From assembly GCA_902581005.1 (NCBI GenBank), contig CACHMT010000001.1:124001-188000 (forward strand): DNA of 64,000 nucleotides, written 5' to 3'. The notes under the pieces are model-generated. The model was not told where the DNA came from and ran no database searches. It saw only the letters and a list, made by a program, of their open reading frames with translations. The position numbers and the translations under genes were made by a program. The stretch comes from an uncultured Alphaproteobacteria bacterium. GTDB lineage: Bacteria > Pseudomonadota > Alphaproteobacteria > Rhodobacterales > Rhodobacteraceae. Shown here piece by piece: positions 7,610 through 17,507 of the stretch (the stretch's first letter is position 1; every line of letters starts with the position of its first letter).

Positions 7610-9730
7610 ATGTTTAATGAAATAAAAAAGACTATTGAGTGGGGACACGATAAGTTAACACTAGAAACTGGCAAGATCGCTAGACAAGCAGACTCGACCG
7701 TAATAGCAACATATGGTGAAACAGTAGTTATGGCTGCCGTTGTATACTCAAAGGAGTCAAAGGCTGACCAAGATTTCTTTCCCTTAACCGTTAATTATCA
7801 AGAAAAGTATTATGCTGCGGGGAAAATTCCTGGAGGGTTTTTCAAAAGAGAAGCTAGACCGACAGAAAAAGAAACTTTGACCAGTCGTTTGATCGATAGG
7901 CCGATACGACCGTTATTTGTCGAGGGGTTTAAAAACGAAGTACAAGTGACATGTACCGTTCTCAGTCATGACCTGGAGAACGACCCCGATATAGTCGCAA
8001 TGATAGCAGCCTCTGCTGCCTTAACACTTTCAGGAGCTCCTTTTCTTGGTCCAATTGGAGCTGCTAGAGTAGGTTTTGTTAATGACTCTTATGTTCTCAA
8101 TCCTTCAGTAGATGATATGGATAATTTAAAAGAAAACAATGAGCAAAGACTTGATCTTGTAGTTGCTGGAACCAAAGATGCGGTAATGATGGTAGAATCC
8201 GAAGCTTACGAATTATCGGAAAAAGAAATGTTAGGAGCGGTAAAGTTCGGACATGAACAGATGGCATCAGTAATTGACATGATAATTGATCTGGCAAAAG
8301 AGGCTGCAAACGAACCCTTTTCTTTTGAGTATCAGCTTAATGACAAATTATATAACAAGATATCCAAAGCGGGAGCCAAAGATCTAAAGAAAGCTTTTGA
8401 AATATCTGAAAAAAAGGGACGACAAGATTCAGTGGCGTCAGCGGTAGAGAAAATCAAAAGGTCCCTGTCTGATGAAGAAAATGAAGGTAATGAAGTAAAT
8501 GAACTCATAAAAAAACTAGAGTCCGAGGTTGTTAGAAACAATATTCTAGATAATGGTACTCGAATAGATGGTAGAGACTTAACAACGGTTAGATCGATAG
8601 AGACGGAAACTCGTTTATTGCCACGAGCACACGGTTCTTCACTATTTACTAGGGGTGAAACTCAAGGACTAGTAGTCACAACGCTGGGCGCCGGGGATTC
8701 TGAACAGATAATTGATGCATTACATAAAGAAGGTAGGCTGAATTTTATGCTACACTACAATTTTCCACCATACTCGGTCGGAGAATGCGGTCGAATAGCT
8801 GGCCCAGGCCGTAGAGAAATTGGGCATGGAAAACTTGCTTGGAGAGCTTTACAAGCGGTATTACCTTCGTCTGATGAGTTCCCTTATACTGTAAGAGTCG
8901 TATCTGAAATTACTGAATCCAATGGATCTTCTTCAATGGCAACCGTTTGTGGGTCATCTCTATCAATGATGGATGCTGGGGTACCCCTTAAAGCACCCGT
9001 AGCTGGTGTCGCTATGGGATTAATACTAGAAGGAAAAAAGTTTGCTGTTCTAACAGATATTTTGGGGGATGAAGATCATCTTGGTGACATGGACTTTAAA
9101 GTAGCTGGAACAGAGACTGGGATAACGTCTTTGCAAATGGATATAAAAGTTGCAGGCATTACTCCTCAAATTATGGAAAAGGCTCTAGATCAAGCAAAGG
9201 AAGCTCGTTTGCATATATTAGGCGAAATGGCTAAATCTTTGTCGGCTCCATCTGAGTTTTCAAAATATGCACCTAAAATTGAGTCACTAACTGTACCAAG
9301 CGATAAAATTCGCGAAGTTATTGGAAGTGGAGGAAAAGTGATAAAGGAAATCGTCGAGGTTTCGGGCGCTAAAGTTGATATAAATGATGAAGGATTAGTA
9401 AGAATAGCATGTCAAAACAAAGAGAGCCTAGATACAGCTAGAAAAATGATAAGTGAAATCGTTGAAGACCCTATTGTTGGTCAAGTCTACGAAGGAAAAG
9501 TTGTGAAGCTGATGGACTTCGGAGCTTTTGTTAACTTCTATGGAAAACGGGACGGTCTTGTTCATGTAAGCCAAATTTCGGAAGAAAGAGTAAACCACCC
9601 AAAAGATGTTTTGACTGAAGGACAGAGTGTAAAAGTTAAGTTAATGGGTATTGATGACAGGGGTAAAAGCAAACTATCGATGAAAGTTATAGATCAAAGC
9701 ACAGGAAAAGAAGTAGAAAAGGAAGCTTAG
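7610..9730 (+). CDS. pnp: Polyribonucleotide nucleotidyltransferase (PNPase)
   Basis: 3'-to-5' phosphorolytic exoribonuclease of the RNA degradosome and of mRNA and sRNA turnover. The 706-residue protein has the full layout: two RNase PH-like cores linked by a helical domain (roughly residues 1-540), then a KH domain with [10 protein letters not shown] near residue 570, then an S1 domain starting [19 protein letters not shown]. The [21 protein letters not shown] and [22 protein letters not shown] segments are typical. The tail is short after S1. It lies in the rpsO-pnp unit and ends 1 bp before the convergent hemH stop. Confidence 0.98.
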   Translation: MFNEIKKTIEWGHDKLTLETGKIARQADSTVIATYGETVVMAAVVYSKESKADQDFFPLTVNYQEKYYAAGKIPGGFFKREARPTEKETLTSRLIDRPIRPLFVEGFKNEVQVTCTVLSHDLENDPDIVAMIAASAALTLSGAPFLGPIGAARVGFVNDSYVLNPSVDDMDNLKENNEQRLDLVVAGTKDAVMMVESEAYELSEKEMLGAVKFGHEQMASVIDMIIDLAKEAANEPFSFEYQLNDKLYNKISKAGAKDLKKAFEISEKKGRQDSVASAVEKIKRSLSDEENEGNEVNELIKKLESEVVRNNILDNGTRIDGRDLTTVRSIETETRLLPRAHGSSLFTRGETQGLVVTTLGAGDSEQIIDALHKEGRLNFMLHYNFPPYSVGECGRIAGPGRREIGHGKLAWRALQAVLPSSDEFPYTVRVVSEITESNGSSSMATVCGSSLSMMDAGVPLKAPVAGVAMGLILEGKKFAVLTDILGDEDHLGDMDFKVAGTETGITSLQMDIKVAGITPQIMEKALDQAKEARLHILGEMAKSLSAPSEFSKYAPKIESLTVPSDKIREVIGSGGKVIKEIVEVSGAKVDINDEGLVRIACQNKESLDTARKMISEIVEDPIVGQVYEGKVVKLMDFGAFVNFYGKRDGLVHVSQISEERVNHPKDVLTEGQSVKVKLMGIDDRGKSKLSMKVIDQSTGKEVEKEA

Positions 9731-9731
9731 G

Positions 9732-10769
9732 CTATATCCAACCAAGCAACTCATTTTTGATTATGTTGAAAAACATATCGATATGGATTTCTTCATCGTT
9801 AAGACATGGGATGTATAAAAAGTTTTTTCCGCCAGCCTCCATAAAACTCTCTGAAATCTCGCCACATATCTCTTCTAACGTTTCAACACAATCGGAAGAA
9901 AATGAGGGAGCTATGACTGCAATATTTTTCTTACCAGATTGCGCTAGATCTGCCACAAGATCAACAGTCGCTGGTCCCACCCACTTTTCGGGACCAAATT
10001 TAGACTGAAATGCTGTTGTAAGTTCGCTCTCTTTCCATTTGAGCTTTTCCCTAATAAGCCTGGTTGTTTTTTGGCATTGACAGTGGTAGGGATCTCCATT
10101 CATTAGATATCTTTCGGGAACACCATGATAAGATATAACTAGATGCTCAGGCTTTATTTTTGACTTTTTATAAGCGGTCGTTATGGAATCTGAAATGGCA
10201 TTGATAAAATTAGAGTTATCAAAATATGGAGATACTGTTCTTATAGAAGGCTGCCAATTAAGATTCATTAGTGATCTAAATACTTGATCATTAGCAGTAG
10301 CAGTTGTTGGGGCTGCATACTGTGGATAAAGTGGAAAAAAAAGAATTTTCGTACATCCTTTGGATACCATTTTTTTTACCACGCTATCTGTAGAAGGATT
10401 TCCATATCTCATACAAAAATCTACTAAAACTTTATCACCATATGCTTTATCGAACCTAGCTCTCAGTTTTTTTGTTTGAGCCTTTGTAATTGTCAGCAGT
10501 GGGCTTTCATTTTCTTCGTTATTCCAAATCTCTTTATATGCCTCACCAGAGGAGAATGGTCTTCTTAGCAAAATTAAGTTTAATATTGGTTTCCATACCC
10601 AAGGAGAGTAATCAATTACTCTCCTATCAGAAAGAAATTCTTTAAGATATCTTCTCATAGACCAGTAGTCTGTGGCATCAGGTGTACCCAGATTACCAAT
10701 AATTACTCCCACTTTTTGTTCTAAAATCTGAGGATGTTCTTTTGGAATATTTGACTTTTTTACATTCAT
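9732..10769 (-). CDS. hemH: Ferrochelatase
   Basis: Inserts Fe2+ into protoporphyrin IX, the last step of haem synthesis. The iron-proximal His215 is in ISYHGVPERYL, and the second conserved acidic block PSFSSDCVETLEEI follows. The N-terminal GNLGTPD motif is present. The HCQCQ segment after the HGVPER motif resembles the cysteine-containing region of many proteobacterial enzymes. At 345 residues it is normal. It converges on pnp with a 1-bp gap and appears to be a single-gene unit; the next leftward gene starts 73 bp upstream. Confidence 0.96.
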   Translation of the reverse strand: MNVKKSNIPKEHPQILEQKVGVIIGNLGTPDATDYWSMRRYLKEFLSDRRVIDYSPWVWKPILNLILLRRPFSSGEAYKEIWNNEENESPLLTITKAQTKKLRARFDKAYGDKVLVDFCMRYGNPSTDSVVKKMVSKGCTKILFFPLYPQYAAPTTATANDQVFRSLMNLNWQPSIRTVSPYFDNSNFINAISDSITTAYKKSKIKPEHLVISYHGVPERYLMNGDPYHCQCQKTTRLIREKLKWKESELTTAFQSKFGPEKWVGPATVDLVADLAQSGKKNIAVIAPSFSSDCVETLEEICGEISESFMEAGGKNFLYIPCLNDEEIHIDMFFNIIKNELLGWI

Positions 10770-10841
10770 TTCAATTTCTTTCGATACGAATTAACTAAGC
10801 TATACCTCAAAAATATCAAATCATTTTCAATCTTAATTCTG

Positions 10842-11576
10842 CTATTTCCTTCCATATAAGAAAATTATTTCAAAAGTTGCACTTATGGTATAAGTATCCT
10901 TTCTTGATTTTTTATCTGTATAATTTTTAAAGTAAAATTTTTCAACCTCCTGAACTAGATTTTTTGTCGTTAAACTTTTACGACGCTCAAGAATTGCGTT
11001 TGTCTCACCCATTGCTTTGATATCCAAAAACAAGTCTAGTATGCTCTTATAACTGACCTTAATTATATCTCTATCGACTACACAGTTATTGAGACCAACC
11101 TTTGCAGCCAGATTACCTACATCTCGTATTTCAGGTAATGGAGAAATTCTTGGGCTCGCTGCTCCAAATAATTTCATTTCGGCTTTGAAAAAAGAATCCC
11201 TGAGTTCATTGAGCGTCTCTGATCCAAATAAGCAACACATAAAGTGGCCTTCAGTTTTTAGAAATTTAACTTTTTCAAAAAAATCGCTATATGGATCATT
11301 AGACCAATGTAGTTGCATTAGATTTGCGTACAAATCAAGTGATTGAGTTTCAGTAGTATTGTGGCTAAGTTCCGAGATGGTTACTTTTTTTATTTTGCTT
11401 AACTCTTTAAGGTCATTTTTTCTGCATCCTTCGATCAGACCACACTTCCAACCCTGAGGTAAATCTAAGATACGATTTTCAAGATCACCGAATACTCTCT
11501 TTAAAAGAAAGCTTTTTGACCTTGATTCTCTTGATCTGATTTTATTTTCTTTAACTCGATTTATATCAAATAACAT
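10842..11576 (-). CDS. NDUFAF5-like / BioC-type methyltransferase-fold protein with degraded SAM motif
   Basis: Resembles the alphaproteobacterial relatives of mitochondrial complex I assembly factor NDUFAF5: it begins MLFDINRV, has a region like LMQLHWSNDPYSD, then GHFMCCLFGSETLNELR, and the SPRISPLPEIRDVGNLAAKVGL segment. The usual glycine-rich SAM loop (DLGCGxG) is replaced by LIEGCRKND, so methyl transfer is doubtful; human NDUFAF5 is known as an arginine hydroxylase. I chose the ATG at 11576 because family members begin there; a longer form from TTG at 11630 is possible but leaves only 16 bp before the divergent MarR gene. Confidence 0.72.
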   Translation of the reverse strand: MLFDINRVKENKIRSRESRSKSFLLKRVFGDLENRILDLPQGWKCGLIEGCRKNDLKELSKIKKVTISELSHNTTETQSLDLYANLMQLHWSNDPYSDFFEKVKFLKTEGHFMCCLFGSETLNELRDSFFKAEMKLFGAASPRISPLPEIRDVGNLAAKVGLNNCVVDRDIIKVSYKSILDLFLDIKAMGETNAILERRKSLTTKNLVQEVEKFYFKNYTDKKSRKDTYTISATFEIIFLYGRK

Positions 11577-11646
11577 TGATTGTTTATCCGAAAATATTTT
11601 ATGATGAAGATACCAACTTTTTCTTAACAACCATTAGCGTGTTTTT

Positions 11647-12099
11647 ATGCTAGAATTCAACAATAAAGATATGAATTTATTAATTCTACTTAGTGAGATA
11701 GCCACCATAGAACAATTAGCTCGAAACAAGCTTGATAATGCTCTACCTAAGGACTTAAATATATCTAGCTTTTCTGTTTTAAATCATTTTTCTGGCTCGA
11801 AAGCAGAAAAAACTCCATTGCAATTGGCAAGAAGTTTTCATGTTACTAAAGGAGCTATGACTAATACATTAAACAAACTAGAAAAGCTAGGATACATCCA
11901 TGTTCGCCCAGACTGGAATGATGCCAGGAAAAAACGTATTTCAATAAGTCAAAGTGGAATAGATGCTAGGAATTATGCCATGAAATCCATAAAGCCTATA
12001 TTAGATGAAATAATTCAGGGAACCGATCACTTAACCAAGAAAAGTTTATTAGGCGACTTAAGAAGCTTTCGAGAATCAATCGAAAAAAATAGAGTTTAG
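11647..12099 (+). CDS. MarR-family transcriptional regulator
   Basis: A 150-residue winged-helix regulator. The recognition region TPLQLARSFHVTKGAMTNTLNKLEKLGYI, followed by the wing with DARKKRISIS, matches the MarR fold in order and spacing. The dimerising helices lie at both ends. The ligand and targets are not evident. It directly precedes the gene at 12111, 11 bp apart, so the two are likely co-transcribed. It diverges from the NDUFAF5-like gene over a short gap, a layout in which MarR proteins often repress the divergent promoter (inference). Confidence 0.85.
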   Translation: MLEFNNKDMNLLILLSEIATIEQLARNKLDNALPKDLNISSFSVLNHFSGSKAEKTPLQLARSFHVTKGAMTNTLNKLEKLGYIHVRPDWNDARKKRISISQSGIDARNYAMKSIKPILDEIIQGTDHLTKKSLLGDLRSFRESIEKNRV

Positions 12100-12110
12100 G
12101 AGGTGCCCTT

Positions 12111-12815
12111 TTGCTTGTCCTAATAATTGGAAGCGCCCCAGACGCTTTAGAGGCCCAAAATTTGAAGAGAGCGCTTCTTGGGACGATAGTAGCTATAAAT
12201 AATGCTTGGAATATAAGAAATGATTGGGATTTTTGTATATTTCCTGATGATTTTCCAGAAAACAGAAGACCAACTAAAAATAAGGACAAAAGACTAATTG
12301 GTTCAAATCAATATGTCCCAATACAAAACAAGTATGGAGGATTCGTTTATTCTGGTGGAACCATGTCTTTTACCGCGGGATATTGGGCTCTAGGGTATTT
12401 CCAACCCAAAGCGATAGCATATATAGGTTGCGATATGATTTATGATGGGAAAGTTACGCATTTTTATGGAAGAGGTAAGCCAGACCCCCTTAGAAAAGAC
12501 CCAACTTTAAAAAATTTAAAGGCCAAGTCTGCTCGCTTAGAGGCTATTGCTACATCTCAAGGTTGCGCGATTTTCAATCTTTCCAAAGTACCCAGCAGTA
12601 ACTTAGTTTTTAGACGTAGTAGTTTAGAAAATATAACTAAAGACTGCTCACCAAGAGGGATTAACACGAAGTTACTAAAAAGAGCACTCCAGTTGGAAGA
12701 AAAGTTAGATTATTTTGTTGAAAATGGTAAATATTGGGAACACTTAGCTAAGTTTGATCAAGAAAAAATTGATATTTTGGATGATCTCTGGAATAGAGTT
12801 ATCGAGCTAGATTAG
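12111..12815 (+). CDS. Conserved protein with possible sialyltransferase-like (GT42 / DUF115-like) fold
   Basis: I do not recognise a named family with confidence. The 234-residue protein starts with a hydrophobic strand and Gly-rich turn (LVLIIGSAPDA), then a Rossmann-like strand ending in NNAW. It later has SGGTMSFTAGYWALGYFQPKA and YIGCDMIYDG, then an HFYGRGKPDPLR segment and IFNLS near position 163. This order recalls the bacterial CST-type sialyltransferases and DUF115 proteins, which have a G-S/N-GPS turn, an S-G-x-x-x-A helix and a GIDF/Y strand. The start is TTG, supported by a near-perfect AGGAGGT at 12098-12104, 6 nt upstream. It follows a marR gene and has no glycan-synthesis neighbours. 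Confidence 0.6.
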   Translation: MLVLIIGSAPDALEAQNLKRALLGTIVAINNAWNIRNDWDFCIFPDDFPENRRPTKNKDKRLIGSNQYVPIQNKYGGFVYSGGTMSFTAGYWALGYFQPKAIAYIGCDMIYDGKVTHFYGRGKPDPLRKDPTLKNLKAKSARLEAIATSQGCAIFNLSKVPSSNLVFRRSSLENITKDCSPRGINTKLLKRALQLEEKLDYFVENGKYWEHLAKFDQEKIDILDDLWNRVIELD

Positions 12816-12819
12816 AGTA

Positions 12820-13560
12820 TCATTTTGTAGCACAAACAGCATAATTGACTGAAAAGTCGCTTTTTGATAGTTCCCATCCCCAAGATATTGGATTAAATAC
12901 AAACCCTTTTGTGTCTTTTACTTTTAGGCCGGAATTAAAAAATAACTTTTTTAATTCATTTGGTTTGATGAATTTATTCCAATCGTGCGTTCCTTTTGGT
13001 AGCCATTGCATTACATATTCAGCACCCAGGATCGCAAAAAGGTAACTTTTTAAATTCTTATTTATCGTTGAACAAAACATTAGGCCACCACTATCAAGAA
13101 GATTTGAGCACATCTCTATAAAAAAACCCGGATTTTCTACATGCTCAATGACTTCCATATTGAGAATCACATCGAATGCCATCTTCTCTCTTAAGAGGTC
13201 TTCAGCAGAGATATGGCGATATTTAATGTTAAGATTCATCTTTTTTGCATGCAACGATGCAACCTTAATATTTTTTTCAACTACATCAATGCCAAGGACC
13301 TCTGCCCCCATTCTGGCCATTGGCTCGCACAACAATCCGCCACCACAACCTATGTCTAAAACTTTAACTCCCTTCAAAGGCGCTTTTTCAAGGACCATAT
13401 CTTTATGAAAATAGAGAGATAAGTGATCTGTTATAAATTCTAATCTACATGGGTTCAACATATGAAGTGGTTTGAACTTACCCTCTGCGTCCCACCACTC
13501 GTTTGCTAATTTCTCGAACTTTGCAACTTCTTCTGCGTTAATTGATGATGCTCTTTTCAT
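12820..13560 (-). CDS. ubiG: Ubiquinone biosynthesis O-methyltransferase
   Basis: SAM-dependent O-methylation at two steps of ubiquinone synthesis. It has the start FEKLANEWWDAEGKFKPLH, typical for UbiG/Coq3, the SAM-binding VLDIGCGGGLLCEPMARMG motif, and the GTHDWNKFIKPNEL segment near the C-terminus. The ATG at 13560 gives 246 residues and matches family starts; the open frame continues upstream but encodes no conserved sequence and would run into the divergent peptidase gene. The UbiH-type hydroxylase at 21.9-23.1 kb belongs to the same pathway. It converges on the preceding gene with a 4-bp gap. Confidence 0.95.
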   Translation of the reverse strand: MKRASSINAEEVAKFEKLANEWWDAEGKFKPLHMLNPCRLEFITDHLSLYFHKDMVLEKAPLKGVKVLDIGCGGGLLCEPMARMGAEVLGIDVVEKNIKVASLHAKKMNLNIKYRHISAEDLLREKMAFDVILNMEVIEHVENPGFFIEMCSNLLDSGGLMFCSTINKNLKSYLFAILGAEYVMQWLPKGTHDWNKFIKPNELKKLFFNSGLKVKDTKGFVFNPISWGWELSKSDFSVNYAVCATK

Positions 13561-13619
13561 TGAATTGTTCCTATACACATGACATAGTAGATATATACTT
13601 TTTTTTTTTAGTCTCAAGA

Positions 13620-14597
13620 ATGCCTGAACAAAATATTTCCCGACCCAACAAACAAAGAGCCCATTTGTTTCCTGAAATAGAGCCATTTAGAAAAGGTTTT
13701 CTTGATAGTGGTGATGGGCACAAGGTTTATTATGAAGAATGCGGTAACCCTAACGGAATACCTGTTTTGGTTGTGCATGGCGGACCAGGTGGCGGCTGTA
13801 GCCCTACAATGCGTAGGTTTTTCGATCCTGACGCATACTACATTGTTCTTTTTGATCAAAGGGGTTGCGGAAGATCCAAGCCCTATGCTTCTGTAGAGAA
13901 TAACACTACATGGCATCTTGTATCAGACATGGAGGCTATAAGAAAAAAGCTCGGTATAAGTAAATTGGTTCTGTTTGGAGGTAGCTGGGGCGCGGCCCTG
14001 TCTCTAGTTTATGCTCAAACTCATCCTGCAATGGTTAGCAAAATTATCCTCAGAGGAGTATTTACTATGACGTTATCTGAGTTAGACTGGTTTTACAAAG
14101 AAGGTGGAGCAAGCATTTTTTGGCCTGAAGCATGGCGAGCTTTTAGGGACATGCTCCCTCCGAAAGAGCAGAAAAATATAATTAAAGGATATCACTCAAG
14201 ATTGTTTGGATCTTCCCCTACAGAACAAGGTCGATTTGCAAGAGCTTGGACAGCTTGGGAGAATGCTCTTGCAAATCTCGAAAGCCCTGGATTTGGTTCT
14301 AGTCCCTCAACTGATTATGCAAGAGCTTTTGCGAGGATTGAAAACCATTATTTCAAGAATCTTGGGTTTTTAAGCAAATCACAACAAATCAAAGACAATA
14401 TGCATAAGATATTGGACATACCATCGATAATAGTTCAGGGACGATATGACATGATCTGTCCTCCTAAAACAGCTGAGTTGATCCACAGATTATGGCCAAA
14501 TTCAAATTTAGTTATGGTGTCAAAAGCAGGTCATGCAATGTCTGAGCCGGGAATTACAGCAGCCTTGGTAAAGGCAACTGAACAATTTAAGAACTAA
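13620..14597 (+). CDS. pip: Proline iminopeptidase (alpha/beta hydrolase, S33)
   Basis: Removes N-terminal proline from peptides in the cytoplasm. The S33 fold markers are present: oxyanion HGGPGGG (53-59), DQRGCGRS (79-86), and the nucleophile Ser122 in GGSWGA. Late in the protein are the acid in GRYDMICPP and the His in KAGHAMSEPG. I chose the ATG at 13620, giving 325 residues as usual; the frame opens earlier at 13542 but would overlap ubiG. The stop overlaps the 3' end of the convergent lipoprotein gene by 11 bp. A poly-T run at 13600-13610 sits directly ahead of the start. Confidence 0.93.
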   Translation: MPEQNISRPNKQRAHLFPEIEPFRKGFLDSGDGHKVYYEECGNPNGIPVLVVHGGPGGGCSPTMRRFFDPDAYYIVLFDQRGCGRSKPYASVENNTTWHLVSDMEAIRKKLGISKLVLFGGSWGAALSLVYAQTHPAMVSKIILRGVFTMTLSELDWFYKEGGASIFWPEAWRAFRDMLPPKEQKNIIKGYHSRLFGSSPTEQGRFARAWTAWENALANLESPGFGSSPSTDYARAFARIENHYFKNLGFLSKSQQIKDNMHKILDIPSIIVQGRYDMICPPKTAELIHRLWPNSNLVMVSKAGHAMSEPGITAALVKATEQFKN

Positions 14598-15189
14598 GTT
14601 TGCTTAATTTTTTAATAAAGCTCTCAAATGAAGAATATGTATTTTTCCTTGGCTCATGAAAAGATACGATTGTCATTACTACTACTTTGTTATCTACTAA
14701 GAAAAAATATTTTCTAACAAACTCTTTCCGTTTTGAAGCACTAACCATCTGAAAGTTCACATAGAAAAATTTATTTTGTAACTTCTTTTCACCGTAGATC
14801 AGCTTCTTGTTGCTAAATGAAGCAGTAAATTTCCTGAACTCAATTTTATCAGCAATTGCCGCTAAATATTTTTTTTGAGAAATATTTTTTGGAACTCTCG
14901 ACTGGGTGAATGTGATATTAACTATCGTGTCAACCGGTCTGCGACTAAAATATAGTTTATCACCATTATTTACTTCTATACAATTAGTGACCACTAATGT
15001 TTCTCGCAACCCAGTAGAGTTATTAGCACTTCGATCCAAACAAAAACCCCTTGGCAGTTTATGTTTTACCTTATATTGACCTGCAGGTATAGAAATAGAA
15101 TTTGTCAGTGGTCCTGACCCAATTGATAAGCATCCACTCAAAAACATAAAAAGAGAAAAACCTGCGAGCATTCTGCTTAAATTTTTCAA
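14587..15189 (-). CDS. Predicted outer-membrane-type lipoprotein of unknown function
   Basis: No family recognised. The N-terminus has a basic n-region, a hydrophobic core and the lipobox LSGC, giving a lipid-modified Cys at about residue 20, followed by Leu-Ser, so sorting to the outer membrane is plausible. The rest is about 180 mainly beta-like residues with no obvious catalytic motif. Start choice: TTG at 15189 lies 8 nt after GGAG; the TTG at 15195 is too close to it, and the first ATG (15171) would remove the basic n-region a signal peptide needs. It is convergent with pip, overlapping by 11 bp. Confidence 0.7.
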   Translation of the reverse strand: MKNLSRMLAGFSLFMFLSGCLSIGSGPLTNSISIPAGQYKVKHKLPRGFCLDRSANNSTGLRETLVVTNCIEVNNGDKLYFSRRPVDTIVNITFTQSRVPKNISQKKYLAAIADKIEFRKFTASFSNKKLIYGEKKLQNKFFYVNFQMVSASKRKEFVRKYFFLVDNKVVVMTIVSFHEPRKNTYSSFESFIKKLSKLSS

Positions 15190-15266
15190 GACCAAATCTC
15201 CGATATAACCAGTTGAGTGTACCCTCTATTTATCTTAGAAAAAACAGTTGGTTTATTTTTATTTTG

Positions 15267-15272
15267 TATAAT
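15267..15272 (+). promoter_or_regulatory. Candidate -10 element for accD
   Basis: A perfect TATAAT lies 51 bp upstream of the accD ATG, in the divergent gap between the lipoprotein gene and accD. The sequence 17 bp upstream (ACAGTT) is a poor -35 match. In DNA this AT-rich a TATAAT alone is weak evidence, and the call rests mainly on position. Confidence 0.3.
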
Positions 15273-15322
15273 GTTATTTTTTAGTTTAGCAATAGTGATT
15301 ATATAAAAAAACGGTATGTAAA

Positions 15323-16228
15323 ATGAATTGGATCTCTAACTTTGTTAGGCCAAAAATCAATGCGATATTTTCACGTAAAGGTAGCTCTGAGACATTGTGG
15401 GTTAAATGCGAGAGCTGTAACTCGATGATATTTCATAAAGAATTTAGCCAAAATCTCAATGTGTGTCCAAGTTGTAACTATCACATGTACATGTCTCCTG
15501 AGGACCGCTTCAGATCATTATTCGACGACAGCTTATACTCGGTGATTGACTATGACGCTCCAGAACAGGATCCTCTGAATTTCAAAGATACAAAAAAATA
15601 TACTGATAGAATAAAAGATGCACAAAAAAGCACTGGTCAAAAGGAAGCAATTTCAATTTCTGAAGGTCAATTAGGAGGTATGAAAACGATTATAGCCTGT
15701 CAAGACTTTAAGTTCATGGGAGGCTCTATGGGTATGGCCGTAGGAAACGCAATTTTGGAAGGGGTAAAAAGAGCAGTGAAAAATAAATCTCCCTTTATTT
15801 TATTTGCTGCTGCTGGGGGTGCCAGAATGCAAGAAAGTGTTCTATCACTTATCCAAATGCCCAGAACAACAGTCGCAATTGAAATGCTAAGAGATGCCAA
15901 ACTTCCCTATATAGTTGTATTAACAAACCCAACCACAGGAGGAGTTACAGCGTCTTATGCAATGCTGGGAGATGTGCAAATAGCAGAACCAAATGCACTT
16001 ATTTGCTTTGCTGGACCAAGAGTGATAGAGCAAACAATTAGGGAAAGACTACCAGAGGGATTTCAGAGATCAGAGTATTTGTTAGACCACGGAATGCTCG
16101 ATAAAGTGGTATCGAGAAAATTTTTGAGAGAAGAGCTAATCAAAATAATCTATCTGTTAAAAAATCAACCTCCACCTATAAGGGGAAATATTACAGAGTC
16201 TGATGGGCCTAATGGACGAGATTCTTAA
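15323..16228 (+). CDS. accD: Acetyl-CoA carboxylase carboxyltransferase subunit beta
   Basis: Beta half of the carboxyltransferase that makes malonyl-CoA for fatty-acid synthesis, working with AccA, which is not in this window. The four-cysteine zinc finger is intact: Cys29 and Cys32 with Cys48 and Cys51. The crotonase-fold carboxyltransferase domain follows with GGSMGMAVGNAI and TTGGVTASYAMLGD. At 301 residues it is normal. It overlaps folC by 26 bp, a tight translational coupling. The accD-folC pair is widespread in proteobacteria. Confidence 0.97.
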   Translation: MNWISNFVRPKINAIFSRKGSSETLWVKCESCNSMIFHKEFSQNLNVCPSCNYHMYMSPEDRFRSLFDDSLYSVIDYDAPEQDPLNFKDTKKYTDRIKDAQKSTGQKEAISISEGQLGGMKTIIACQDFKFMGGSMGMAVGNAILEGVKRAVKNKSPFILFAAAGGARMQESVLSLIQMPRTTVAIEMLRDAKLPYIVVLTNPTTGGVTASYAMLGDVQIAEPNALICFAGPRVIEQTIRERLPEGFQRSEYLLDHGMLDKVVSRKFLREELIKIIYLLKNQPPPIRGNITESDGPNGRDS

Positions 16229-17507
16229 AAGGCTGGAATTACTTCACCCCAAAATAATCGATCTTAAATTAGACAGAGTAAAAAAACTTTTGAGGAAGTT
16301 GGGCAATCCCGAAAAGTCGATACCTCCTGTAATACATGTCGCAGGAACTAATGGAAAAGGTTCCACTATTGCTATGATTAAAGCCGGGTTGCAAAGAAGT
16401 GGGTTTAGGACACATACCTATACTTCACCACATTTGGTGAGCTTTAATGAGAGAATTGAGATAGGGGACAAAAGAATAAGTGAAGATGCATTGAAAGAGG
16501 TTCTTAAAGAATGCGAAAAAGTAAATAACTCGCAGCCAATAACATTTTTTGAAATAACTACCTGTGCTGCTTTTCTTGCATTTTCAAGAGCATCTGCTGA
16601 CTATACACTTTTAGAGGTTGGACTGGGCGGAGAGTTTGACGCTACTAACGTTATTCAGAACCCCGTAGCCTCAATTATTACTCCAATATCCTTCGATCAT
16701 AAGGAGTATTTGGGAAGTTCAATAAAAAAGATTGCTGCCGCTAAAGCTGGCATAATTAAGAAAAACACTACCACTATAATCTCCAACCAATCTCCAATAG
16801 TAAAAAGAATACTTGATGCAAAATGCGTGTCAAATAATAGTAATGTTATCTGGTCGGCGGAAAGTTTCACCGTTTCTAGTTCAAGAAAATTGATTATTCA
16901 AAAACTCAGCAAAAAAAGTATCGAATATCCTTTTCCTAACTTAATTGGCACACACCAAATCGGCAATGCAATGACTGCCATTTCCACACTTACTTATTTA
17001 AAGATCCCCGAAAAACACATATGTGAGGGGTTAACATCTACTTACTGGCCAGCTAGGCTTCAAGAGATAAACAACGGAAATCTATATGAATTGATAAAAA
17101 AATATAATATTAACAACAAATTATGGATCGATGGAGGCCATAATGAAGACGCTAGCATTCAACTAAGTAAGAGTGTGGGTTTTATGAATAAAAAAAACCT
17201 CCATGTCATTTTTGGTTGCCTTGAACATAAAGATCATAGATCTTTTCTAAGAAACTTAGTGGGTGTAGCCTCATCTCTGAGTATAGTTGAAATTGATAAT
17301 CAACCCTCATCACTAATTAAAACAGTTGGCGTTTCAATTGCTCAAGAAGTAGGTTGGAAAAACATCTATTCAGCGAATAGCATTCGAGATGCTATTAAAA
17401 ATATTTGTTCCCAAGATGAAGCTTCATACCCAACAGTTTCAATTTTAATATGTGGTTCCTTATACTTGGCGGGACAAGCTTTGAAAGAAAATGGGGTTGA
17501 AATCTAG
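16203..17507 (+). CDS. folC: Bifunctional folylpolyglutamate synthase / dihydrofolate synthase
   Basis: Mur-ligase-type ATP-dependent enzyme that joins glutamate to dihydropteroate and folates. The P-loop GTNGKGST is at 48-55. The [12 protein letters not shown] segment, the [12 protein letters not shown] strand and the C-terminal domain with [10 protein letters not shown] are as in the family. At 434 residues it is standard. The ATG at 16203 overlaps accD by 26 bp; a second ATG at 16212 still overlaps and is about equally likely. The stop overlaps the convergent trxA stop by 4 bp. Confidence 0.95.
   Translation: MGLMDEILKRLELLHPKIIDLKLDRVKKLLRKLGNPEKSIPPVIHVAGTNGKGSTIAMIKAGLQRSGFRTHTYTSPHLVSFNERIEIGDKRISEDALKEVLKECEKVNNSQPITFFEITTCAAFLAFSRASADYTLLEVGLGGEFDATNVIQNPVASIITPISFDHKEYLGSSIKKIAAAKAGIIKKNTTTIISNQSPIVKRILDAKCVSNNSNVIWSAESFTVSSSRKLIIQKLSKKSIEYPFPNLIGTHQIGNAMTAISTLTYLKIPEKHICEGLTSTYWPARLQEINNGNLYELIKKYNINNKLWIDGGHNEDASIQLSKSVGFMNKKNLHVIFGCLEHKDHRSFLRNLVGVASSLSIVEIDNQPSSLIKTVGVSIAQEVGWKNIYSANSIRDAIKNICSQDEASYPTVSILICGSLYLAGQALKENGVEI

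Noticed and set aside
10321-10329. TGTGGATAA, a perfect DnaA box on the minus strand
   Set aside because: It is inside the hemH coding region and is isolated; about one chance copy is expected in the window.
13561-13686. N-terminal extension of ubiG upstream of ATG 13560
   Set aside because: The 42 extra residues show no homology, contain Cys/Trp-rich non-conserved sequence, and would run across the divergent pip start.
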